A stretch of DNA of 64,000 bases from Planococcus shixiaomingii (GCF_030413615.1 NZ_CP129236.1:976001-1040000); one strand, 5' to 3'. Shown: positions 16,841-26,269, counted from the stretch's first letter. Program-made: numbers and translations. Notes: generated by a model not told the origin, from the sequence alone.

Positions 16841-17750
16841 AAAAGGATTTATGGGTGCAAAAACTGTCGTAAAAGCAGTTGATGGCGTCAGCCTCATCAT
16901 TGAAGAGGGGCAGACATTAGGGATCGTCGGTGAATCCGGATGCGGAAAATCCAGTCTTGGCCGCTCTATCTTGCGCTTAGCAGAACCAACGGAAGGCAGC
17001 ATTAAATTCAAGGGTGAAGAAGTAATCGGCAAGAATCCAAAGCAGATGAAGGAACTGCGAAAAGAGATGCAAATCGTCTTTCAAGATCCGTATGCTTCTT
17101 TAAATCCGAGAAACACGGTAAGACAGATTCTTGAAGCTCCTCTTGATATTCATCATATAGGCACGAGAAAAGAGCGAAGAGAAAAGATTGAACAGCTTGT
17201 GGAGAAAATCGGCTTGCGGAAAGATCAGCTGAACAATTATCCGCATGAATTTTCAGGCGGCCAAAGACAGCGCATTGGCATTGCCCGGGCACTGGCATTA
17301 AATCCTCGCCTGATCATTGCAGATGAACCGGTTTCCGCTTTGGACGTTTCGGTGCAATCCCAAGTTTTAAACTTGATGCTTGAGCTGCAGCAAGAAATGA
17401 ACTTGAGCTATATGTTCATTTCCCATGATTTGTCGGTCGTCCAGCATATTTCAGACAAAGTGGCCGTAATGTATTTAGGCAAAGTGGTGGAGATTTCAGA
17501 TGTGGAGAAAGTGTATAGCGATCCAAAGCATCCTTATACGCGTGCGCTTTTATCAGCTTTGCCGGTGCCAGATCCTTTGCAGAAAAAGGAGCGCATCATT
17601 TTGCAGGGCGATTTGCCAAGTCCATCAAATCCGCCATCCGGCTGCCCGTTCCATACGAGATGTCCGATAGCGACAAAAGAGTGCGCTGAAATTGTTCCGC
17701 CTTTGGAAGAAAAAACACCTGGCCATTTTGCTGCCTGTATTCACACATAA
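16794..17750 (+). CDS. Oligopeptide-type ABC transporter ATP-binding protein (DppF/OppF-like)
   Basis: The second ATPase of the importer, 318 residues. Walker A GESGCGKSSLG, signature FSGGQRQRIGIARAL, Walker B LIIADEPVSALDVS and the SHD switch are all intact; the C-terminal extension has HPYTRALLSALPVPDP and GCPFHTRCPIA. ATG 16794 gives MALLEVTNL and follows AAAGGGGGAG; upstream ATG frames are less well placed. It would pair with the DppD-like subunit as a heterodimer. Confidence 0.9.
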   Translation: MALLEVTNLKQHFTIKKGFMGAKTVVKAVDGVSLIIEEGQTLGIVGESGCGKSSLGRSILRLAEPTEGSIKFKGEEVIGKNPKQMKELRKEMQIVFQDPYASLNPRNTVRQILEAPLDIHHIGTRKERREKIEQLVEKIGLRKDQLNNYPHEFSGGQRQRIGIARALALNPRLIIADEPVSALDVSVQSQVLNLMLELQQEMNLSYMFISHDLSVVQHISDKVAVMYLGKVVEISDVEKVYSDPKHPYTRALLSALPVPDPLQKKERIILQGDLPSPSNPPSGCPFHTRCPIATKECAEIVPPLEEKTPGHFAACIHT

Positions 17751-17777
17751 AATTGCTACGGAAGGAAGTGCGGCTGA

Positions 17778-18791
17778 ATGCATGCCTTACAATTTGTCGC
17801 TAAACGCTTGTTGTTGATGATTCCGATTTTAATCGGCATCAGTATGCTGACATTTGCGATTTCCAATACCATTCCGGGTGATCCGGCCCGATTGATTTTA
17901 GGACCAAAAGCGACGCCGGAAGGATTAGAGGCACTCCGTGAAGACATGGGATTGAATGATCCGCTTTATGTCCAGTATGGCCGCTACATGGGAGGAATCG
18001 TTCAAGGGGATCTTGGGGAAAGCACTTATTCCCAGCGGCCGGTCCTGAATGATTTGTTAAGGTATTCACCGGCAACTTTTGAACTGACCATGTTTGCGAT
18101 GATCGTTACGTTATTGGTCGGGATACCGTTCGGCGTCATCAGTGCCAGCAGGAAAGACAAACTGGCGGATCAATTCACTAGGGTTTTTGCCCTGCTCGGG
18201 GTAGCGATGCCTGCTTTCTGGTTAGGGCTGCTGTTGCTGTTGTTCTTCTATTTAAAGCTAGGCGTCTTGCCGGGATCCGGCCGGTTGGACGGAGGTATGG
18301 CACCTCCCGATTACATTACTGGCATGTATACAGTAGACGCGTTGTTAACCGGAAATTGGCCGGTGTTTTATGCGGCGGTCATGCACTTGATCTTGCCTGG
18401 AATTACGCTTGCGGCAGTGACCATCGGCATGATTACGAGAATGACGCGTTCAAGTATGCTTTCTGTGTTGAAAAGCGATTATATCCGGACAGCTTATGCG
18501 AAAGGCGCACCGGAAAATCGTGTATTGTATGGCCATGCTTTAAGAAACGGTGTTATGCCGGTCATAACATTGCTTGGTATGGCGTTTGGCCACGCGCTTG
18601 GCGGCAGTGTCCTGGTAGAGTCCGTATTCTCCTGGCCGGGACTTGGACAATATGCAGTTAACGCCATTACTTATTTGGACTTCCCGGCGGTTATGGGCGT
18701 AACGCTGCTCATTGCGGTGGCCTTCATTTTAGTCAACCTGATCGTTGATACGTTGTATTTCTTTATCGACCCACGCTTAAAACACAATTAG
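17778..18791 (+). CDS. Oligopeptide-type ABC transporter permease (DppB-like)
   Basis: A 337-residue inner-membrane permease with about six helices. The N-terminal LLMIPILIGISMLTFAI and SNTIPGDPARLILGP are typical of DppB/OppB. The EAA-like ATPase contact loop is near YIRTAYAKGAPENRVLYGHALRNG, followed by GGSVLVESVFSWPGLGQ. It starts 27 bases after the ATPase gene. Confidence 0.92.
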   Translation: MHALQFVAKRLLLMIPILIGISMLTFAISNTIPGDPARLILGPKATPEGLEALREDMGLNDPLYVQYGRYMGGIVQGDLGESTYSQRPVLNDLLRYSPATFELTMFAMIVTLLVGIPFGVISASRKDKLADQFTRVFALLGVAMPAFWLGLLLLLFFYLKLGVLPGSGRLDGGMAPPDYITGMYTVDALLTGNWPVFYAAVMHLILPGITLAAVTIGMITRMTRSSMLSVLKSDYIRTAYAKGAPENRVLYGHALRNGVMPVITLLGMAFGHALGGSVLVESVFSWPGLGQYAVNAITYLDFPAVMGVTLLIAVAFILVNLIVDTLYFFIDPRLKHN

Positions 18792-18804
18792 GGGAGTGGT
18801 TGAC

Positions 18805-19623
18805 TTGGTTCGGAGAATAACAAGCAGCCCATTAACAATGCTTGGGCTCATCATTGTATTGATCATTCTAATTACCGCAGCATTTGCTCCGGTCATTGCC
18901 ACCCATAGCCCGACCGAAGTGGATCTTCTCAGCAAACTTGAAGCGCCGAGTGCCGAGCATTATTTCGGAACAGATGAAGTCGGCCGAGATATTTTTAGCC
19001 GAATTGTATATGGCACTAGAATTTCACTGCGGATCGGTTTGTTAGTTGTTGCGATTTCTTTCCCGATTGGAACCATTTTAGGGGCGATCGCCGGGTATAT
19101 CGGCGGACGGGTCGACCAAATCATCATGCGCATCACTGACATCTTCCTGTCGTTTCCAGGGATTATCTTGGCGATGTCAATTGCGGCGGCTCTAGGTCCA
19201 TCGATTGAAAATGTCATGCTGGCTCTTGCTGCAACATGGTGGCCTTGGTATACACGGATTGTCCGGTCGTCCGTCTTATCGATTAAGCATTCTGAGTATG
19301 TTGAAGCGAACCGGGCGCTTGGAGCAAATCCATTCCGGATTCTTTTTAAAGAAATTGTGCCGAATGCGATGGCACCAGCGACCATCCAAGCCTCTTTGGA
19401 TTTAGGATTTGTCATTTTATCGGCAGCAGGACTTAGTTTTATCGGCCTTGGGGCTCAGCCGCCTTCTCCGGAATGGGGAGCGATGTTGTCCAATAGCCGT
19501 GAAATATTGCGGGAAGCCTGGTGGGCGGCCACTTTCCCAGGTCTGGCGATTTTATTCACCGTTTTAGGTTTCAACTTGCTTGGAGATGGTTTGAATGATT
19601 TGCTTGATCCAAAACAACGCTGA
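18805..19623 (+). CDS. Oligopeptide-type ABC transporter permease (DppC-like)
   Basis: The second permease, about 272 residues. It has the DppC-type opening after the first helix (HYFGTDEVGRDIFSRIVYG) and the EAA loop near EYVEANRALGANPFRILFKE, followed by GLSFIGLGAQPPSPEWG. The start is taken as TTG 18805, about nine bases after GGGGAG; the GTG at 18796 is too close to that site. Together with the DppB-like protein it would form the transmembrane pore. Confidence 0.9.
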   Translation: MVRRITSSPLTMLGLIIVLIILITAAFAPVIATHSPTEVDLLSKLEAPSAEHYFGTDEVGRDIFSRIVYGTRISLRIGLLVVAISFPIGTILGAIAGYIGGRVDQIIMRITDIFLSFPGIILAMSIAAALGPSIENVMLALAATWWPWYTRIVRSSVLSIKHSEYVEANRALGANPFRILFKEIVPNAMAPATIQASLDLGFVILSAAGLSFIGLGAQPPSPEWGAMLSNSREILREAWWAATFPGLAILFTVLGFNLLGDGLNDLLDPKQR

Positions 19624-19712
19624 AATTTCGATGAGCCTATAGGAAGGAGGATCGCTGCAGCGGTTCACTGTAAGTTTTCGACATGCTTATTCAAAACTAA
19701 GGGGGAAGCAGA

Positions 19713-21338
19713 ATGAAAATCAAAGCTCACTGGTTAAAACTAATGACCTTTTTAATCATGGTGGCGTTTGTCCTTGTGGGGTGCCAAAATTACAGCGAAG
19801 AAGGAGAAGGTACGCAGTCTACAGATACTCCAGCACCGGCAGCCAATGAAAATTTCGATGACAAAGTGTTCAATTTTGCAACGAATGAAGATATTCCGCA
19901 GCTTGATCCGCATGGTTCAGCGGCAAACACTGCATTCCGGGCAACATATATGCTGTATGACCGATTATTTACGTTTGAAGGATCTTCCACTGAACCGCAG
20001 CCAATGCTAGCCGAAAGCTATGAAGTGTCTGATGATGGAACAGAATACACGTTCAATTTAGTGAAAAATGCAACATTCCATGACGGTTCACCTGTTACTG
20101 CTGAAGCGGTGCAGTATTCGTTTACACGTGCCATTGATGTCGGCAAATCTGCAGCAGGTATTTTCAATAAAGTCATTGACAAAGACAGCTTTGAAATCAT
20201 TGACGACCATACGATCAAAATTACGTTGAAGCAGCCATTTGCGCCGTTCATTAGTACGTTAGGAACTGTTTACGCAAATATTCTTAATCCTAATTTAGAA
20301 GAAAATCATGGAGATGATTTAGGAGAAAGTTTCCTTGCGGAAGCGGAAGTAGGCTCCGGCCCTTATACGCTTGAAAGTTGGGATCGCGGAGAAAAATTGG
20401 TCATGAAAGCAAACCCGGATTATTGGGGTGGTGCGCCTACAATGGAAACGGTGAATATCAATTTTGTTTCTGAAGCTTCCACAGCGCGCCTAATGCTTGA
20501 AAAAGGAGAAATTGATTTAATTGACAACTCGATGATTTCACCTGAAGTCCTTAGCCAAATGGAAGGAACTGACGGAGTCGAAATCGTTAAAGCTACAGGT
20601 TATCAAATTGATTACATGCCGATGAATATTGAGAGCGGTCCATTGTCTGATGTCAAAGTCCGACAAGCCATTGCCCACAGCATCAACTACGATGCATTGC
20701 TTGAAAGTGTTTATTTAGGACAAGCGGAACGCATTGTAGGAGCAGTTCCAAAAGGGATGTTCGGTTTTAATCCGGATGCGAAACTTTATGAATACGATTT
20801 AGATAAAGCGAAAGCTTTGCTCGAAGAAGCGGGGCAAGCGGAAGGCCTCACGTTAGAAATCGCCATTTCTGAAAATGACGAAGTCCGCAGCAACACCGCT
20901 TTGCTATTGCAGTCAGATTTGGAAAAAGTGGGTGTAACGCTCGACATCAAGACGTATGCATGGCCGACGTTCTTAGATCTCGTCACAAGCGGGAAGCATG
21001 ACTTCGGTTTGGTTTCTTGGACGCCGGATTATCCGGATCCGGATTACAACCTTTGGTATTTCGCCCATTCATCCAGTAAAGGGCCAGGATTCAACTTAGC
21101 GTTTTATGAAAACAGCGAAGTGGATGGGTTATTGGAAGAAGCAAGAACCAATACGGACGAAACTTTGCGTGAAAATAACTACAAAGAAATCCAAAATATC
21201 ATGGCTGAAGAAGTGCCGTATATTTTCGTGGCTCAGCCAAAATTGCAAGCGGCAGCCAGAACTTGGGTGAAAAATTATGAGCTTAACCCTATGAACGTTT
21301 GGTATGTACCGTTCCATAAAATTACAAAAGAACAGTAA
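19713..21338 (+). CDS. Oligopeptide-type ABC transporter substrate-binding lipoprotein
   Basis: A 541-residue extracellular receptor of the SBP_bac_5 (cluster C) family. The signal peptide ends in a lipobox (FVLVGC, Cys24), so the protein is tethered to the outer membrane leaflet. The mature part carries IPQLDPHGSAANTAFRATY, LAESYEVSDDGTEYTFNL and SGPYTLESW typical of the family. It starts 89 bases after the permease with GGGGGAAG upstream; the gap includes a second GGAGG with no frame. Being placed last among the importer genes and followed by a terminator suggests it is also the most controlled one. Confidence 0.92.
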   Translation: MKIKAHWLKLMTFLIMVAFVLVGCQNYSEEGEGTQSTDTPAPAANENFDDKVFNFATNEDIPQLDPHGSAANTAFRATYMLYDRLFTFEGSSTEPQPMLAESYEVSDDGTEYTFNLVKNATFHDGSPVTAEAVQYSFTRAIDVGKSAAGIFNKVIDKDSFEIIDDHTIKITLKQPFAPFISTLGTVYANILNPNLEENHGDDLGESFLAEAEVGSGPYTLESWDRGEKLVMKANPDYWGGAPTMETVNINFVSEASTARLMLEKGEIDLIDNSMISPEVLSQMEGTDGVEIVKATGYQIDYMPMNIESGPLSDVKVRQAIAHSINYDALLESVYLGQAERIVGAVPKGMFGFNPDAKLYEYDLDKAKALLEEAGQAEGLTLEIAISENDEVRSNTALLLQSDLEKVGVTLDIKTYAWPTFLDLVTSGKHDFGLVSWTPDYPDPDYNLWYFAHSSSKGPGFNLAFYENSEVDGLLEEARTNTDETLRENNYKEIQNIMAEEVPYIFVAQPKLQAAARTWVKNYELNPMNVWYVPFHKITKEQ

Positions 21339-21346
21339 TGAGAAAT

Positions 21347-21379
21347 GGGAGCGGTTGTGAAAACAGCCGCCCCCTTTTT
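21347..21379 (+). terminator. Terminator after the substrate-binding protein gene
   Basis: GGGAGCGGTTGT pairs with ACAGCCGCCCCC around GAAA-type loop bases, then five T. It divides the importer genes from the hydrolase genes, so the latter may be expressed by read-through or from a separate promoter. Confidence 0.8.
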
Positions 21380-21422
21380 AAGAAAATACAAAGGTGCTTA
21401 AAAAGATGAAGGGATGATAGAG

Positions 21423-22373
21423 ATGACTGTTCAATGGGAAATAGGTTCTTTAAGGGCTGCTCCTGGAGAAAAGATTAAAGACTATTTAACGCTTCCGTCT
21501 ATAGAAGAAAAGCTGCCGGCCTTTTTGGTCAACGGTTCAAAAGATGGTCCAAGGGTTCTCGTATTAGGCGGCATTCATGGCTGTGAATATACTTCGATTG
21601 ATGCAGCCCAAAAAGTCGGTGCGAGCCTGGAACCCACACAAGTAAAAGGCAAAATCATTGTTCTGCCAATTGCAAATCCGGCTTCTTTTTACGCACGCAG
21701 CATTTATGTTCATCCACGGGATCAAAAAAACTTGAACCGCATGTTTCCAGGAAATCAAAATGGCACAGATGCTGAGCGATTGGCGTATTGGCTTAATGAA
21801 CTGGTGTTCAAACAAGTGGATTATATCATCGATTTGCACGGCGGCGACATGATCGAAGCGCTGGTGCCTTTTTCAATTTATCACGTCACCGAAGATGAAA
21901 AAGTTTTGACGGCTTCAAAAGAAATGGCGTCTTTATTTGAAATTGACTATGTAATCGGCAGCAGCGGCCAAGTGCCGGGGTCTACATATGGATGTGCGGC
22001 GGAACAAGGCATTCCGGCTATTATTGCTGAAGCGGGCCAGCAAGGAATTTTAAGTGAAGAACATTCAGTGCTTCTTCAAGACGGTGTGAAAAACATTCTA
22101 GTTTCTCTTGGCGTTTTGGAGGGGGAAGTGAAAAAAAGCGAATCTACTTACATCTCCGTCTTTGATTGGTATCGTTCCGATTTCAAAGGGCTTTGGTATC
22201 CGGCGGTTTTAATCGGCGATACGGTGAAAAAAGGGCAAGTACTGGGCAAACTGACAAATGAATTTGGCGAAACGGTTAAAGAAGTCGTATCTCATACAGA
22301 AGGCGTGGTTCTCTTCTTGGTCAGCTCGCTCGCCATAAATGATAACGATCCATTACTTGCAGTGGGGGCATGA
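21423..22373 (+). CDS. Succinylglutamate desuccinylase/aspartoacylase-family hydrolase
   Basis: A zinc amidohydrolase of the AstE/AspA branch of the M14 fold, about 316 residues. The zinc ligands are HGCE (about residues 53-56) and the His in DLHGGD. The catalytic Glu is in IIAEAGQQG. The C-terminal part resembles a barrel-like/biotinyl-type domain (GDTVKKGQVLGKLTNEFGE). ATG 21423 follows GAAGGG better than ATG 21414. Members remove an acyl group from an N-acyl amino acid or act on related amides. The amidase gene starts four bases later. Confidence 0.83.
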   Translation: MTVQWEIGSLRAAPGEKIKDYLTLPSIEEKLPAFLVNGSKDGPRVLVLGGIHGCEYTSIDAAQKVGASLEPTQVKGKIIVLPIANPASFYARSIYVHPRDQKNLNRMFPGNQNGTDAERLAYWLNELVFKQVDYIIDLHGGDMIEALVPFSIYHVTEDEKVLTASKEMASLFEIDYVIGSSGQVPGSTYGCAAEQGIPAIIAEAGQQGILSEEHSVLLQDGVKNILVSLGVLEGEVKKSESTYISVFDWYRSDFKGLWYPAVLIGDTVKKGQVLGKLTNEFGETVKEVVSHTEGVVLFLVSSLAINDNDPLLAVGA

Positions 22374-22377
22374 TGAA

Positions 22378-23778
22378 ATGGTTTCCTTACTAGACTTATC
22401 GCTTCTTGAAGTGGCAGCTCTTTACAGGAAGAAAGAAGCTTCCCCGGTGGAAGTAGTGACAAAAACATTTGAACGTCTTCAGAAATTAGAGCCACAGCTC
22501 AACGCATTTATTACAACAATGGAAGAAGCAGCTTTAACGCGGGCACGCCAATCAGAAAAACGGTTTTTGCAAAATGAGTCGCTTCACCTGTTGGAGGGTA
22601 TTCCATACTCGGCCAAAGACTTGTTCTATAAAAAAGATTCTCTGACCACATGTGCATCGCGGATTTTGAAAGATTTCATGCCCGGCTACTCGGCGACTGT
22701 ACTGACCAAGCTTTACCAAAGTGGCGCCATCTTAATCGGAAAAAACAATATGCTGGAATTTGCTTATGGCGTTGTTCATCCCGACTACGGCCAAACAAAC
22801 AATCCGTGGGACGTTTCCAAAACATCCGGTGGTTCCTCCAGCGGATCGGTGGCGGCAGTTGCCAGTGGTGTCGGCTATTTTTCGTTAGGCAGCGATACGG
22901 GCGGCTCGATTCGGATTCCAGCGTCCTACTGCGGAGCGGTCGGCTTAAAACCGACGCGTGGGTTGGTCAGCACCTATGGAGTTTTTCCGTTATCGTGGTC
23001 GCTTGATCATGCTGGCCCGATCACTCGGACTGCTACAGATGCAGCTGCTGTTCTTAGCACAATTGCCGGTTTTGATCCGAAAGACCCACACTCCCAAAAG
23101 GGCAGTATAAGCGCTTTTGACATGGGAAGTTTTGGGACCTCGGTTGCCCCAAAGCGCGTAGGTGTGTTGCCGGATCATAAATTAAAAACGCTTGAACCGG
23201 ATGTTCAGAAAGTTTATGAAAAAACGTTGAACACCGTGCGGGGGCTCGGATGGGAACTTGTCGAATTTGAAGTTCAAGATTGGGACCGGACGGAAGAAAT
23301 TGTGCTGAATGTCTTGTTGCCGGAAGCTGCCCACATCCATCAAAAATGGATCCATCGAAAGGAAGACTATGCAGAAATGACGTATCGGCAAATTGAATCC
23401 GGCATGAAGAAAAAAGCGATTGATTATTTGAACGGATTAAGGGATTTGCGCCGATATACCGAGGCTGTTTCAACCCTATTCAAAAGTGTCGACGTCATTT
23501 TGACGCCAACCGTCGCTTTTCCCGCGCCAGCAGAAGATCCTGAAATCGGCAGCGAGGAAATGGATGAAATGATGTTTACAGGACCGTTTAATATTTCCGG
23601 CCATCCTGCAGTGTCATTGAACATGGGATTTACACGCAATGGTTTGCCTGTTGGCATGCAGCTGGTCGGCCAGCATTTCGGCGATATGGAATTACTGCAA
23701 ATCGCTTATCGATTGGAGCAGACAAGAGAAACGAAATTGCCGCCTGTTCTTGAGAGATTCCAGCAGAAAAACGAGTAA
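22378..23778 (+). CDS. Amidase-signature family amidase
   Basis: A Ser-cisSer-Lys amidohydrolase of about 466 residues. The catalytic Lys is in YSAKDLFYK, and the glycine/serine signature is TSGGSSSGSVAAVASG followed by LGSDTGGSIRIPA, which holds the two serines; CGAVGLKPTRG follows. The architecture is full length. It is not GatA: no gatB or gatC is nearby and the context is catabolic. It likely hydrolyses an amide imported by the upstream transporter. ATG 22378 lies just past the stop of the previous gene. Confidence 0.88.
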   Translation: MVSLLDLSLLEVAALYRKKEASPVEVVTKTFERLQKLEPQLNAFITTMEEAALTRARQSEKRFLQNESLHLLEGIPYSAKDLFYKKDSLTTCASRILKDFMPGYSATVLTKLYQSGAILIGKNNMLEFAYGVVHPDYGQTNNPWDVSKTSGGSSSGSVAAVASGVGYFSLGSDTGGSIRIPASYCGAVGLKPTRGLVSTYGVFPLSWSLDHAGPITRTATDAAAVLSTIAGFDPKDPHSQKGSISAFDMGSFGTSVAPKRVGVLPDHKLKTLEPDVQKVYEKTLNTVRGLGWELVEFEVQDWDRTEEIVLNVLLPEAAHIHQKWIHRKEDYAEMTYRQIESGMKKKAIDYLNGLRDLRRYTEAVSTLFKSVDVILTPTVAFPAPAEDPEIGSEEMDEMMFTGPFNISGHPAVSLNMGFTRNGLPVGMQLVGQHFGDMELLQIAYRLEQTRETKLPPVLERFQQKNE

Positions 23779-23790
23779 GCCAAGAGGAGA

Positions 23791-24555
23791 ATGCCGATAA
23801 TTATGGACATGATGACGATGAATTTAAACCAGTTTAAAGAATTTCAAAAAACAGCCAATACAGTGCTTGTGCCGATTGGCATGATTGAAGCCCACGGCCC
23901 GCACTGTGCTCTCGGGACGGATGTACTCATTCCGCGTGAATTTGTCCGGCGTTTGGAAGAAAGAGTAGGCGATAAAATCTTAATGGCGCCGGAAGTGACC
24001 TACGGCCATTCGTGGGGCCTCGCAGCTTTCGCGGGAACAATCGATGTCTCGGCCGAAGCGTTTTCAAACTATGTCTTTGACATTTGCAAAGGATTCCAGA
24101 GAAACGGCTTTAAAAATATTATTTTATTCAATGGCCATGGCGGCAATATTTCCAGTTTGGATATTGTGACGGAAAAACTTGCAGATTTAAATGTGCGAAC
24201 GCTGACCATCAATTGGTATTTGGATTACCGGGAAGATATTAAACAAATCACACCGGATCCTGGGCATGCTGGAGAAGATGAAACGGCTATGGTACTGGCC
24301 ATCAATGAAACCTATGCTTTTACAGAAGGCGTAGGCAGCCACGAAATACCACTGCCAAAACGGTTTCGTTTTAAAGATGGCGGAAAAACGCTTTATCCGG
24401 AAGCTTTTTCCGGCAATGCAGAAGCGGCAACCGCAGAAAAAGGCGAGCAATTATATGAAATGATGATGAAGCTAATTGTGGAAGATATTCAAAAGCTGTG
24501 GGAGCTTGAACGAAAACAAGGGGGACGAGCAGATGGTGTTGCGCTGGACTTCTGA
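23791..24555 (+). CDS. Creatininase-family amidohydrolase
   Basis: A metal-dependent cyclic-amide hydrolase fold, up to 254 residues. The metal site is seen in IEAHGPHCALGTDV and FNGHGGN, with a later Glu in HAGEDETAMVL. The family includes creatininase, formamide hydrolases and lactamases, so the exact reaction is open. GAGGAG lies immediately before ATG 23791; ATG 23803 is an alternative giving a slightly shorter protein. It overlaps the next gene by 23 bases, so the two are coupled. Confidence 0.82.
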   Translation: MPIIMDMMTMNLNQFKEFQKTANTVLVPIGMIEAHGPHCALGTDVLIPREFVRRLEERVGDKILMAPEVTYGHSWGLAAFAGTIDVSAEAFSNYVFDICKGFQRNGFKNIILFNGHGGNISSLDIVTEKLADLNVRTLTINWYLDYREDIKQITPDPGHAGEDETAMVLAINETYAFTEGVGSHEIPLPKRFRFKDGGKTLYPEAFSGNAEAATAEKGEQLYEMMMKLIVEDIQKLWELERKQGGRADGVALDF

Positions 24556-25801
24556 ACCGGTCGGAGACGCGATTGTTGATATTGTATTGAGTTTGAATGA
24601 ACAAGCGCTCAAACTGCATAGCCAAGAAGTGGCTACAGCCAGCTATAGCCATATTAAACCATCACTTTCCAGCTTGGATTTTATTGGGCGGAAAATTGAT
24701 GAAGTAGAGCGGGAGATTCAAGAACTCGAGGGACATCCAGGACGCTACTTGCGCTCGATGGTCAACGCCTTTCGCTATTTTGGCCGCAGCCTACAAGGGG
24801 ATGCGCTGCCCTATTCAGAATATATCCGAAACATACAGGAATTGCCGACAGCACTTATAACAGAAGAAACGATGAGAAAGCAAAAGCAGGTGGTCGAAGA
24901 AGGGCTCACGAATCTGGGGTATAAAGGGGCGTTTAAAGAAAAAGCGGACAAGTGGCACACAGACACGCTGATTTCTCCAGACCAAGTTATTGCGGTCGCC
25001 GAATCCATGAGAGAAAAAAGCAAAGAAGGCACATTAAAGCGGGTCGTTTTATTGCCCGAAGAAGATGGCATCGACTGGATCAAGCCGATTACCGGGGTCT
25101 TTTGGAGCGGCTACTCAAAATACACCGGAGATTACCGAGGCAATTTAACGTTTAATATCGATCGTCCATGGACAGAACCGGTGTTGGCCCAAATCATGTG
25201 CCACGAAGGTTATCCCGGCCATCAAGCTTTTTATTGCCGCTGGGATTATTTGTACCAGCAAGGAAAATTGCCGATAGAAGCATCTTATTATTTGATCAAC
25301 AGTCCGACAAATGCCTTGTTTGAAGGCGGTCCGGAAAGCGCTTTGCATTTTTTAGGGTGGGACCGGGAGGAAGAAGAAACAGAAGGCATTGCGTCTAGTG
25401 CAAAGCAGCAATACAAACTGGCCCGCGATTACATCGACATGCAAAGAATGGCGCAAACCAATGCCTGCTTCTTGTTCAACGATGGTGAGATCGACAAAGC
25501 AGAAGCGGTCGAATACATGAAGAAAGAAGGCAATTTGGGGGAAGTCGAAGCGAACAATTGCCATCGCTTTTTCTCGGATCCGATTCAGAAAACCTATTAT
25601 CCGGCTTATTATTACGGCCGCTGGATGGTCGGCAAAGCGTATGATGCGGTCGCCAAGGAAAACCGCGCCGCCTATTTCACAGAACTTTACGATACGCCTC
25701 ATACAACGCAGACATTTATCGATGCGGTGAGTAAAATGACGGGAACCGAATTCCGGCCGTTTGACCAAGCGAAAAAAGCGAAAGAAGATTTTGTGTTGTA
25801 A
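24533..25801 (+). CDS. DUF885-like zinc metallopeptidase-type protein
   Basis: A 422-residue soluble protein. MCHEGYPGHQ (about residues 221-230) matches the HExxPGH zinc-binding motif of the DUF885 family, and FEGGPESALH further on may give the third ligand. The C-terminal YYGRWMVGKAYDAV and VDLTIVEQ-free helical tail are consistent with the M1/M3-like helical metallopeptidases to which DUF885 is related. The start ATG 24533 follows GGGGG and lies within the end of the creatininase gene. Its place suggests cleavage of a peptide or amide produced in the same pathway; no substrate is known. Confidence 0.75.
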   Translation: MVLRWTSEPVGDAIVDIVLSLNEQALKLHSQEVATASYSHIKPSLSSLDFIGRKIDEVEREIQELEGHPGRYLRSMVNAFRYFGRSLQGDALPYSEYIRNIQELPTALITEETMRKQKQVVEEGLTNLGYKGAFKEKADKWHTDTLISPDQVIAVAESMREKSKEGTLKRVVLLPEEDGIDWIKPITGVFWSGYSKYTGDYRGNLTFNIDRPWTEPVLAQIMCHEGYPGHQAFYCRWDYLYQQGKLPIEASYYLINSPTNALFEGGPESALHFLGWDREEEETEGIASSAKQQYKLARDYIDMQRMAQTNACFLFNDGEIDKAEAVEYMKKEGNLGEVEANNCHRFFSDPIQKTYYPAYYYGRWMVGKAYDAVAKENRAAYFTELYDTPHTTQTFIDAVSKMTGTEFRPFDQAKKAKEDFVL

Positions 25802-25806
25802 CAGAC

Positions 25807-25831
25807 AAGCGGCCTTTTAGGAAGGCCGCTT
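25807..25831 (+). repeat. Terminator-like hairpin, left copy of a 25-bp direct repeat
   Basis: AAGCGGCCTT pairs with AAGGCCGCTT around TTAGG. There is no T run after it, unlike the near-identical right copy at 26270-26294 (24 of 25 bases the same). The two copies flank a 438-base non-coding insert. Confidence 0.7.
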
Positions 25832-25834
25832 GAG

Positions 25835-25846
25835 GTTGTATACAAC
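25835..25846. promoter_or_regulatory. Perfect palindrome GTTGTATACAAC, possible operator
   Basis: A 12-base perfect inverted repeat right after the hairpin. TTGT..ACAA spacing is like sites bound by FCD-type GntR regulators, one of which is encoded in this cluster. No consensus promoter is clear beside it, so the role is inferred only. Confidence 0.3.
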
Positions 25847-25902
25847 AGAATAGTTAACCTTCTAGCAGAATAAATACACACATTTTATCAGAAACGTAAT
25901 GG

Positions 25903-26110
25903 CACCTCCGCTTCAGCCGGACGCTTTCCGCGGGCTCGCGCCGAACTAACTCCTAACTCGGTCCTGGCGTCCCGAGTGGATTTCGGCACTTCACTGTCCC
26001 GCAGGAAAGACATTGGCCGATGGCAGTGAGGCCAAGTCTTTGCGACGAAGCAGCGCAGCGATGCAGGAGCAGGGGGGTTCCGCCGGCTTGCGCTCCGGTG
26101 CCTAAGCAAG
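25903..26110. repeat. GC-rich dispersed intergenic repeat, long copy
   Basis: Fills most of the 516-base gap before the M28 gene and is much GC-richer than its flanks. It shares GGACGCTTTCCGCGGGCT (25919-25936) and GGCTTGCGCTCCGGT (about 26086-26100) with the short copy at 12974-13002. It also has words common to Bacillales intergenic repeats (TCGGTCCTGGCGTCCCG, CCCGCAGGA). A further fragment with CCCACGGAAAGCG lies near 26192. No coding capacity is evident inside it. Confidence 0.6.
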
Positions 26111-26269
26111 AAGGGCATACAAGGTGTCTTGCACCATCTTTTGCTGAATCACATCAATTTGTATGAAGGCATTCTTTTTGATTTGAGAGAAGCCCACGGA
26201 AAGCGAAGTGGCCGGCCCGGTTGTTTTATGCATCCTCTTTCATCAATCCGATACTATGTCTACAATTTG

